Assembly (NCBI GenBank): GCA_004335635.1
Contig: QAXH01006331.1
Coordinates: forward strand, 1-64,000
DNA: 64,000 nt
Direction: 5' to 3'
DNA from: Chloromonas sp. AAM2
Lineage: Eukaryota > Chlorophyta > Chlorophyceae > Chlamydomonadales > Chlamydomonadaceae
The notes below the pieces were generated by a model, which saw only the letters and a program-made list of their open reading frames with translations, did not search any database and had not been told where the DNA came from. Position 1 is the stretch's first letter. Each line of letters starts with the position of its first letter. Below are positions 13,101-23,300 of the stretch, piece by piece. A program made the translations under genes and the position numbers.

Positions 13101-13536
13101 TTTGGTTGGGAGCTTGATTCACGTTGCCCGCGTCTTCGAGCATTTATTGTTCCGTTCTGCAACATAAACAACCTTGGCTTGCTTTCTTATGTGTGTTTTG
13201 GTGCAGGCCGCAGCTATGCTGCGCATCACACGCATGTCAGAAGAAGAAGTCCTCTCCCGGCGTCGTGCACTGGTGAAGTTGCGGCAGTCGTTGAATCAGC
13301 GGAGTCAGACAGTTCTCACAAAGTGGTTGGACGTTGCTAGGGCCATTGCCACGCCAGATAAGAGCGGCCGAGGAGCGGCTCTGATGTTGCCTAGTTTGGA
13401 AGAAGCAGAGGCGCTTAGGCAACAGCGAAGAGCTGAGCTGAGGAGGGCCAGGCAGACAAGGGGCATGGATGCGGGCATCCGGGAAGGGAGAGGAGAAGGC
13501 TCGGCTCGTCAACGGCGGCACCAGCTGATCAAATAG
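10134..13536 (+). CDS. Type II membrane glycosyltransferase-like protein
   Basis: Seven exons (10134-10364, 10609-10913, 11521-11613, 11828-11978, 12348-12572, 12798-12998, 13207-13536) join in phase to a 511-residue protein. The N-terminus is arginine-rich, then hydrophobic (LLITILLHLLAGLHG), as in a Golgi signal anchor. A Rossmann-like strand follows (LRVVVVND). Late motifs are LLPCFGTETYYTSRLSS, then PLIADRRLLETYTFL, resembling the donor-binding half of GT-B enzymes, where a serine-rich turn and an acidic site hold the sugar nucleotide. The tail is basic and probably helical. I recognise the style of the fold but not the family, and do not name donor or acceptor. The first ATG is chosen because it begins directly before the anchor. 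Exon structure is firm; function is an inference. Confidence 0.7.
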
Positions 13537-13972
13537 CGTCAGTTGCGTCAGTTGTGTCAGTTCCAGGCACGTGATTGACAGATGAAAGGAAGTAGATAGT
13601 TTGCAGGCATCCCACAAGGGCCGCAAGAGTGAAGCTGCGAATAGCAGCTGTGGATGTTACAAAGAGGATATTTGATGCGTGCTGCAAGCCTGCAATGGCA
13701 GGTATTGATTCTGTGCGCGCGTGTGTCTTTAGCCATGCCCCACCCAATTGAGTGGGTTGCTTGGCCAATCATTGGGTGATACCACTCACAAACGCGCCTG
13801 CTTTGCATCAAGGTTGGGTACATTGCGTCCCAGCCGGCGACATATGCTTTGACAACAAGCCTCTTCTTTCAAACCTAAGGACAAGAAGCTCTTGACACTC
13901 ACGCCTGTATACACGCATGAAACTCTTCAGTATACAGCAGGTTGATTGGCAGACTGTTTGCTACTTTAATTG

Positions 13973-14019
13973 CGTGTGTGTGCGTGCGTGCGTGCGTGTG
14001 TGTGTGTGTGTGTGTGTGT
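13973..14019. repeat. TG-rich microsatellite
   Basis: Runs of TG interrupted by CGTG units, followed by an unbroken (TG)n stretch. Confidence 0.95.
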
Positions 14020-15099
14020 TTTGAGTGCATGGCACTATACAAGTGTCACTAAGGCAGGGGTGGGGAACAACTGTGCCCCGTGTGCTGCTTTGGGATTTGT
14101 CTCAAAGTCTGATGTGGAAACATGGTAGGCCAGGTCCAACCTGTTTTTATCAAGGCCTTCTGACCAAGCAATAGGCGTGGCTTTAGGGCAAATACATTTG
14201 TATCCTTGATCTCCGGAATACTGGATGCTGCAGCTTTGCAGCAACTCAGAGGCAGCACGTGTGCCTTGCAGTATGTTTTGCTTCATGGCATGCTTGCCTT
14301 TCAAACCCTACCAATATAGCACCAAGCACTGAATTAGCTTGCTGGGGTTATTTGCTGAGTTGTTCTTTAGGAATTCATCAACTTGCGACTTGGCTACTGG
14401 CAGTCACTTGGGCGCATGCACTCTCCACCCACGCTGATACTGATGATCAAAACGTTCGTGCCAGTGGTCTTTCATGAGGAAGGCAGGACCTGTATGCGTC
14501 TGGCTGTTCCTCAATGCTACATTTGCGCTGTTTGGGCATCCTCTTCCTTTCGTTCCCTTGCTTCAGCAGTTCCGCTGCCTGAGTTGTTGCAGGGCAAAGC
14601 ACAGAAAGCACCGCATTCTGTGGGTTGTGATGCCGTTGTCTCGAGTCATGCCACAGTCACTTTCAACCTGTCTCACCGCAGGTTCTAAGCAGCCTGGCAC
14701 GCTGCAACGAACACCAAAAAGAAACAGCCCACGCTGCTTTTGATGAACCCTACGCGTTCATGGTCACTAAGGAACGTCATATGCCATCCGAAAACAATGG
14801 CAAGATGCATGGACAAGTCCAGGGAATTCCCGAGCTCTAGCCAGCACAATCCAGTCCAGTTGCTTCTCACTCTATTTTGATCCAGTCGTTGTTGGTGTGG
14901 TTGCCAAACCAGCCTAAAACTGAAATTTGTTCCATCGTGTGTGACTAACTGCCGTTGAGATCACACCTTAGCGTGGCAGGAGATCATATATCTGGTCGAG
15001 CCATCTGACTCCAAGCGTATTTATAGGTTTAGTTCAGACTGGTTTGGTAAATACCGTATCATCGCCGAATTAAGTCGAATGAAATCCCCTTCCATTTTG

Positions 15100-15725
15100 C
15101 AGCCTCGACTAATCTTTGCATGCGGGTCGAAAACCGCTGGTTTCGGAGCAAAACAATCGACTAATTTTTGAGTGGAGCTCGAAATTCTCGCGCCTGCGGC
15201 GCCCTTATTCGACTAAGCCTGTACTCACCATGATTCTGCGTGCTCGTGCACTGGCTGTGGCTCTGGGCAGCTTCAGCAGTGTTTTGAATGTTGGCGCCAT
15301 GGATGCGAACGCTTTTGGTGTCCCGCTTGCCAATCCATTCAGAGATTCATAGCCATCCCACTGGATGGAGGTCATGAGTGCTAGGGGTGTGATGTCTGTA
15401 CTAGGGAGGGGGAATGGTGCTGAAGCCGCCTAAAGCTGGCTGCAACACTGGCGGCAATGATGCCTGCAACACTGACAGAGCAACACGTGGCCTGTGCCAG
15501 NNNNNNNNNNNNNNNNNNNNNNNNNNNNNNNNNNNNNNNNNNNNNNAGTCACAGACTTGACTCAAACTTGCTTTCGACTTGCCATTTGATGCCAGATTTT
15601 GGCTATCCGACTGATATTGCGTTCAAGTAGAAACTTTAGCGGCAACATGATAGGAAAATCGACTAATTTTCACGTTTGCTGTAAAAATTCTCCGCCTCCG
15701 GCAGGGCTCGACTAACTTTGCATTT
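15100..15725. repeat. CGACTAA-type repeat blocks around a gap
   Basis: CGACTAA occurs at about 15106, 15158, 15210, 15660 and 15710. The left and right blocks share the order AATCGACTAATTTT, then AAATTCT-CGCCT-CGGC, then TCGACTAA with TTTGCA nearby. The two blocks look like related copies of one repeat separated by 46 unknown bases. Confidence 0.6.
15501..15546. other. Assembly gap (46 N)
   Basis: Unknown bases. True length is not known. The flanking repeat blocks suggest the assembly broke on repetitive DNA. Confidence 0.99.
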
Positions 15726-16382
15726 CGACCGGATTCATGCGCTGATACGGTACCCTCTGCGCGTTGAGTTGGCACGAAGGTCATGGCAGGGCCTGATCAA
15801 ACCAAACTGTGTCCGCGGACTCTTGGCCAGCAAGCCAGCAAGCCCTCAGATGCATCAGAAGCAGGCCCAGGCCACCTGCCCTCACAAGCGATTTTCAAAT
15901 CCCGTTTCTGTCGCGCATTTGAATGGAGGCCAAGGCGAGCTTGCTCTCCATACACTCTTGCAGCTGAAGGCAGGCACATACACGGAAGCACATGCACTTC
16001 ATACGGACAGCCGTGCAGCGCACATCCACAGCATGCCGGACGCAAACCTCGGAGGACATGCAGCAACCTCGGAGGACATGCAGACAACCACGGAGGGTGA
16101 AGACTTCAATACTCCACACTTCGTCTCGCTGGGGCCTGGCGCTGAGCAGCTTGCAGTCTGTTTTGGGCCGTGTCGCGTGTGGTGCCGCCGAACCAACCTG
16201 GAGCGTATGGGCGTGTAACGAGGTCGGCAGGGCAGGTCGCTAGGCCGCTGGGCTGCTAGCAACTGTACTAGTACATATGCTTACACCTTTTCAGTAGCAA
16301 GGCCAGCAGCAACAAAGGCTGCAGCGACATCGGCAGCAGATTCATTTCAAATCCTGCCTCAACCTTGCGCCTCGGACAACCA

Positions 16383-16918
16383 ATGGACCTGCGCCAGGCA
16401 CCGCTGATCTTTGGTTGCAGCAGCAACTCCTGTCAGGTGAGAGATCAACTAAATTCGCTTGGCAGTGCGTCGGAACAGAAATGTAATCAGCCGGGAAAGG
16501 AGCTTTCTGGCGATTGCGCTTGCAAGCCCTACGCAGTGTGACGGTCTTAACTGACCCAGTTGGCCTGACTACCGGCTGACTGCCCGTGGTGCCGAGCTTG
16601 TTTGCCCTGTAACCTGGCCTATTCAGTTGTTGGATTACTCTACTGCCCAGTCTGGGCCGTCACACTGGCGTAGGGAAGCTGCGCAACACATGCATTTGCG
16701 ATGGACGCCTGGCAGCATGCTGATCACGTTTATTGATGCTGCCCTCATCCTGTTTGCAGGTGACGTGCGCCTTCCAGCCGCTGGTGGGGTCTGTGCGTTC
16801 CCAACGGGCTGTGTATGTGGTGCCCCGTGTAGAAGCCAGTTCAGCAGGACGAGCACGGAGAAAACCTAGTCTAGAGGCGAGATACTGCAACTTTTCAAGG
16901 GCAACCACGTCCAGTTAA
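16383..16918 (+). CDS. Candidate small plastid- or organelle-type peptide, weak
   Basis: Two exons (16383-16436, 16760-16918) with a good GTGAGA donor and a TTTGCAG acceptor join in frame to a 70-residue reading frame ending in TAA. The peptide is poor in acidic residues and rich in Ser, Arg and Val (SVRSQRAVYVVPRVEASSAG), which is how algal plastid transit peptides look. It may be the start of a longer gene whose later exons I could not find, or may be non-coding. No mature-protein motif is visible. Confidence 0.25.
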
Positions 16919-17312
16919 AGTGATACATGCCCATGTGACGACAACCTGTCCTGCCCTGTCACTACTCAAGACGTTCTACACCTTCTTCTCCACAGCGCTT
17001 GAGGTGAAGAAGCATCCAAGTGGAGACGTTGGAGAAGCAGATCATCCACAGCTTCTTGCCAGCTGACGGCCTGTGCTCCGTCTGTGTCTGTTTGTCAATA
17101 GTGAGTAGCAGTCCAGCCAGCCCAACCAGTCCAAACCATGGCTGTACAGGAAGCAGGTGCAACAAGCGTCAGGGCAACAAGCATCACTAGGGCTAGACCA
17201 ATGGCATGTCTGGGACTTACCTCTCAGGGCTAGGGTATCATCTGAGAGCTGGCCGAACACCTTAGACATACTTACCCCTTCTTGCCTTGGCTTGCTGAGC
17301 GAAGGGTGCAGT

Positions 17313-17357
17313 GTATGCACGCGAAATGTATGCACGCGAAATGTATGCACGCGAAAT
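17313..17357. repeat. 15-bp triplication
   Basis: Three perfect tandem copies of GTATGCACGCGAAAT. Confidence 0.95.
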
Positions 17358-17598
17358 GCTACCAATCAATGTCACTGTCTACGAAAGGATGATGGGTCTC
17401 TCAAACTCCAGATTTTGGCCAAATTTTCTGGGTCCCGGTACGGCATGAAGTTCCCTGGCACGTGGGGCTCATCCCATCATTTGGCCTGGATGAGTCGACG
17501 TGGCATGCACATGCTTCCCTGGGGTGACCACTGCTGAAAAATGGGAAAGCCGTCCCTGATTATCCGTAACCGCTCCTGATTACCTATAACTGCCTTGT

Positions 17599-17650
17599 GA
17601 TTACGCATCTCCAGAAAGCCGGATAAATCGCAGTAAACAACATAACATTT
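17599..17650. repeat. Repeat shared with 8551-8597
   Basis: Second copy of the interspersed repeat described at 8551, with CGCATCTCCAGAAAGCC and then ATAAATCGCAGTAAACAA. Confidence 0.6.
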
Positions 17651-20322
17651 CCTTCAGCGTTCCTTTCTCTGTGCTGCTTGTTTCGAGAGAGCCCTTCAGT
17701 AACTGAACAGCAGGTTGATTGGCAGGCAGAACTGTTGCACACCACTCATTCCCGTGATGACCACTGCTGTGACCTCTGTAGCGAGCACAGCCATTGCTCG
17801 TTTGGTCGTCATCGCCCAGAATTACATGTCTAACGCTTCAGCACAGCCAGTCACTTCACCATTGTCACTTCACCATCAGAAAGAATGGAATGGACTGCTT
17901 TGGGTTTCATAAGCATTCCGTGCAGGAAATGTGCGTAACTGGATGCAGTGCACAATGGAATGGATCAAAAGTGGCAAGCCCCTGAATGCTTGCATGCTCA
18001 GGACGCCATACATAGCTCAAGACGAACAGCTGGTAGTGAACCCTGCGAGACACGCAACACTATGGCTCACGAGCGCACGTTGAAAGACCTGCTAACAATT
18101 CAGCCCCGTTTGACAGGGTATCTGAACACTGTTCTGTCAGGTAGGACCACCAGGAGCCTAAGGCACAGCACATGAATGCCATGCACAGCACCGCAACCAT
18201 GTGGGAGTGCAAGCGTCAATGATGCCACCAATTAGTTTTCGACTGACATGCACAATCACAATGCAGCAACAGAATCAGGTCAGGATTGAATACGTAAGAT
18301 GCTTGATGCGAAAGTAGACAGTACAAGCGAGGCAAGATCAACCCGCAGAGCACAGTGCACAAAGGGGATTCACAGTGTATTGGTGCAAACCACGTCAACC
18401 AGTTGGAACTGGGTTGGATGCATCTCTACAAGAGATTCAAGCTAGACAAGCAGAAAAGGTGATGGTAGTCCAGTTGCATGCGCCACAGTTCTGACCACAA
18501 TTGGTCACGACAGTATGTACGTTTCTCTGATTCCGGAATGTGATGTTATGCTATGGGTCTCGTCTCGCCATTCGGGCTCGGGTGCTGAGCAACCACAGCC
18601 ACTGCAAGAGTGATGAGGCCATGTGCACTCACACGATTATGTAGAGTATCGACAAAGGAGACCTCCACGTGCTCAGAAGCACAGAAGAGGAAGAAAAAGA
18701 GGAGCTGAACAAACCATGGACGGTTTGCGAACTTTGCAAACTTTCCCAACCTACCCGGAAACACTGACACCAGAGGAACAAGTATTGACGAGCCATTCTG
18801 TGAGGCAACACACAAGCTTTCGTACACTCTACATACAAGCTTTCATTTAAACACAGTTCCAAGAATTGCCCCGCAGCATATCACCGAGGCATTTTTGTCT
18901 TCTCATCACAACCCCATCAAGTGCATCAATTCAGGTGTGAAACACAGCAAACCAACTGCAACCCAATGATCGGCTTGAAAGCCCTGGATTGGAAGAATGC
19001 TGGAAGAATGCATGCGATGAATCGCATTCAAGCCTGTCTCGTGGTCAAGCAGCTCCATGGCTGGTGGTCTTGTTGCCTATACAGGCCTAGAGGCACACCA
19101 ACTCAACTGCATGATCATGTGTACTCCAAATCCTTGCCCACGAACGTGTCCACGTGACCATGGCCCACGTGGCACGTTTCAGAAACCGCCATTGCGTATC
19201 TATCAAGGCCATCAATTCCGTAGCAAGCCGCCGTACCAAAACAGGTCAATAAACTCAGTCAGGATGCACACTTCTTTTTTTGTACTGGGTGAAATAATGA
19301 GCGCTGTTCCTGTGAATCTTGCAGTTGACAACTGTCTGCCATGGAACTGTTCAGATGACTATTGGCATTCATAGCGCGTTCAGATCATCACCATCACCAC
19401 CACCATCGTCAAGCAGATCATCGCAGATCGTCGGACGTTCAGATCGTCATCATCATTCAAAATGTGATTTAGATCACGCAAAACAGGCAGGATCAAAAGC
19501 AAAAGCTGCAGATGCGACCAGCATTTCAGCTCTGGTACTTAACGCAACGAACACTTCCAAAGAAGGCTTCAATGGTCGATTTGCCCCCTTACTCTTGTCC
19601 TGAAGACACAAGCCAACTCGCACAAACTCTCAACGAGTCATCTCAGGTAGTGGATTTGCCTACGCACTGCATGGTTATGCATTTGCACAAGTCTGGGGAT
19701 GATGTGACGCAGTGACATTGTACTCACTAGCAGGCCCCCATGCCGATCCAAACCCTCTGAGGCTTGTGCTGACGACCTTGGCAATTTGCCATGCGACCAA
19801 GTCAAAAGTCATATTCGTCAGGCATGGGGGCCTCCAACATGCCTGAGGCTCGCAGTCACCCTCATTGAGGAATTCTGTCAGTTAGTGCACCTGCCTACAA
19901 CAGCTAGTGCAACGCCACTATAACAGCTAGTGCACCTATGCTCAAGCATTTGTATGCGACGCATTTCCACTCTCGCTGAATGCAATATGATGACTCTTCA
20001 TTGCAGGCACCAAACCGGCAGGTAAAATGTCAACTGGCTGAGACCTCTTAACTTAAGCCAGCTGTCAACAAACAGCTTGCAGCGTGGCCGGGAGCAGTAC
20101 AATTGTATGTCACGTAGCAGTGTCACACCAAGAGCCGTGCAACAGGCCTAACCAAGTGCCTCGTTTCAAGTGCGGAACAACCAGCCCATCCAGAACAGCA
20201 CATCTAGTAACAATGCTAAATGCGACCAACCAACGGTCCCAAGATTATCTTCACCCAACCTTCGCGCAATCTTCCGTTGTATCATATGCGTCATATAATC
20301 ACCCAAGGGCTCCTTTCATTTG

Positions 20323-23300
20323 CTACTGCTGCAAGCGTGCCCACAAGTCTTCAACTGAATCCTGACCCCCCAAGTGTTCAACTACGTGCCCGGTCTGTTG
20401 TGGCAAAAACCCAGCTGGCACCATGCTTCCTTGCGGCTGCTGACCAGTACTCGCCTGACCTGCCATTTGTGGCCCTGGGTAGGCGCTGTGTGTAGCCGGC
20501 ATGCCAACGTTTCCAGGCCAGGTCGAAAGCCCTAAGCCACCAAGCCCAACCAAGTCAGACCCGGCGGTGACATCATGTGTATGCCCTGTGGTGATCAGTT
20601 GGCCTACAATACCATGCATCACATCCTCGTTGTGGCTTGTGAGGGCTGCGACCATGTTTTGCAAACCCAGCTGCCCAGACTGAGGCTGCACATTCAACTG
20701 GTTGTGGCTGGCTGCAAAAGGACGTGTACCAGGCTGGCTAAGCATGTCAGGGGCACCCTGTTGCATCAGCCTGGGCGTGTTGATTCCAAACATCTGCATT
20801 GGGTTGCAGAGGTCAGTGACTCCAGTTATGGGGGTCTGCAGAACGCCATGCCATGTGCCCGGCCTCTGTCGCCCCAACATGAAGTCGTCTTGCATGGGAC
20901 CACTGCCTTGTGTTTGCATGCGATCAGTCAGCGGAGGATGGGCGGACCCATATTGCACGGAGGAGAACAAGCCATGGCTCTGCAGGCTGCGTTCAAAATC
21001 GCTCCCGGCCAATGGCATCGTGTTGCCTAAGGCCTGTCTGTTGCCTGGCTGTGTGGCCATTGTATCAGTGGAAACCTGCAGAGGGGCCATGTTACCAAGG
21101 GAGGCGACTTGGTGTGAAGAGTTGGGTGGGCCCAATGGGTGTTGTTGCTGCTGCTGTTGTTGCAGTGTGGAAGGGCCTGCTGCTGTCATGTAGGGCGGAA
21201 TGTCCACGTCTTCAAGAGGCTCCCTGCAAAAATCAAGCGTCAAGCTCGCAAGCATCAAACAACAGTGCAAGGTAGAGTTACCGACTATGGGGACGCTGAG
21301 ACGTGATGTCACGAACAGTTTCGTGCTTCAGAGTACTTCCGCTTTGCCATGCTGCTGTGCAGGACCATCATACGAGTTGGCCTCCAAGTTGGCCTGCCAG
21401 TGTCTTTGTCACGAGTACGGTCAAGTGCCGGCATGATTGGCTTCGTCTTCAGCACTGAGAGCATCCTGGAACGAGTATGCAGCAATGGAGCCACATGCTT
21501 CAGCAAGCGGAGACTGAATGGCTGCATAAGCCAGCAGGTGCATGGTGCGTCAAGACATGGCACGACAAAAACACACAGCAAGCGCAAGACAGGTCAGAGT
21601 AGTCATGCCAAGCTATGCTCACCCAAGGAGGTCAAACACGTCAGTGGTCAGTGGCGCCGGCTGTGATGCCAGCTGCCCGGATATTGAAGGCCCAGGTGCA
21701 AAAGAACCTGTCGCCTCGTGCGTAGCCGCCCCGGTGACGCCCCACGCGAAAGCCACATCTGACTGAAAGCTGAAAAGGCCTGTGTTTGGGCTGACAGTCG
21801 AGTCCGAGCCTGGTAACAAAGCCTGGCTACTCGAAACGGCTGGTGGACCGCCAACCCAAGCATCTGGCTCTGCACGCAGTTGTCGCCATATCTCTAAAAC
21901 GCCGCCCTGGTCCAAGGTAGTTGGTATTGCGCTGCCTGGCTCCCAAGGCGATGCATGCAAGTTGAAATTACTGTGAGTGCGCTGCTGCATGTTTGCAGGA
22001 GCGGAGGTAGGGTTTCCATGGATGTCAACATCGGGCTGCCTATTCGACTGCATCCATGCTCCAAGCACGGTGGATGCGATGTTGCCGCCACTGGCAGGCG
22101 CCCTTTGCGCAGACTGGCTTTGACCCGACATACTAGGTGTCCATAACCCCATCGTTTCGGAACGCATTGGTGCTCTGCGATCGGGGCCACCCGGAAGGAC
22201 GCCTGGAGCCGATGGGTGCCGCAGGGATGTCACCAGGTCTGACGTGTAGGCCCTCCGAGGCGCTGCGAAAGACTGACTGCTACCGCGTCCACCGCCCACG
22301 TCGACCGCGCTATCTGCGAGCGTTGCAGCACAAGGCCAACTTTGCTTTCCGGCACAACTTTTGGATACGCAGTTCATGGTAGGCAAGTGTAGTCAAACCT
22401 GCAAGTTGAACGGGGCGAGGGAACGGGCATCTCCATGGGCTCCGTTTGGCAAACGGTCCTTCCGAAGATAATCTCTCACATATCTTTTCATCTTCATTCA
22501 ATCCTTTCAATCTTTCCAAGGGGTATCAAGCCCACTTTACATTGGCTTTATGATTGTCTCCAAACATTGGCCCCTGGCTATAAATTGACACCGTCAGAGT
22601 GCCGTCAGAGTGGGTCCTTTTGATACTTTGTCCATACTGTATACACGGACCGATACTCAGGCACAAGCGTTAGTGGCCCTTACGCTACTCATGCATGTTG
22701 CACCATGCAATTGCCACGACAGCCAGCCTGGTTGCTGTGCATGCCCTCCAACTTCAGCCAGTCTGTTGACAGCCTCCCCCCCCATCATCCTGCAGCTCTG
22801 ACCAACCAATCCAAAGCTAATGAACGAGATTTGCCACCTTGCCTGTTAGCCAGCAGGCCTGCCTGTCGTGAACCCTTTGGCCACTCCTGTAGCTGTTTCC
22901 TAGCACGCCTGAATGGTCGCACCTGGAAGCGAGAGGCGCGTGCGGGAGTTGGGCCGCTTGGACCTGTTATTGCTGGTCAGGTGTTCGTTGGTCCGGCCCT
23001 CCCAAACACCTCCCCAGGACATGTCGTCGTCCAGATCTGCGGCTCGTTTGCCAGGCGTGCGCGCGGAAGCAAGGTCTGCAAAGCGGCAAAGCCAGGGAGC
23101 ACAGCGAGGCGTGCGGGAAAAACATGACATGCATGTCTGTGTGTCATGCTACCAGCAACTGGCATGGATGGCAGAACGTCGGGACCTCTTTGTAATATAT
23201 ACAAGATATGATCTAACTCGCTAGCCATAGATCTTTATCTGAGCTTCTCCTGCCAGTGCGTGTGTTGAACAGGCTGGTCTAGTTAGCAATTTGCTTCTCA

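Larger units (their letters stand above)
13537..16381. other. Intergenic region with gap and simple repeats
   Basis: No supported gene. It contains a TG/CG microsatellite, an assembly gap and a set of CGACTAA-containing repeats around the gap. An open frame at 15718-16218 (166 codons, +) shows no known motif and partly consists of a short tandem repeat near 16045-16085, so I do not call it. Confidence 0.55.
16919..20322. other. Intergenic region upstream of MYB stop codon
   Basis: No supported gene. It contains a 15-bp triplication at 17313-17357, the repeat copy at 17599-17650 and a CAT/CAC-rich stretch near 19380-19460. Short open frames on both strands lack motifs and splice-consistent extensions. 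The left end of the MYB transcript (3' UTR) lies near 20322. Confidence 0.5.

Noticed and set aside
15718..16218. 166-codon plus-strand ORF
   Set aside because: Composition is unremarkable, it contains a short tandem repeat, and there is no motif or supporting splice site. Too weak to call a gene.
22314..22390. Alternative exon ending in LCRKAKLALCCNARR before MYB exon 6
   Set aside because: The upstream acceptor fits in phase but the frame stops at once. The acceptor at 22313 keeps the frame open and completes the model.
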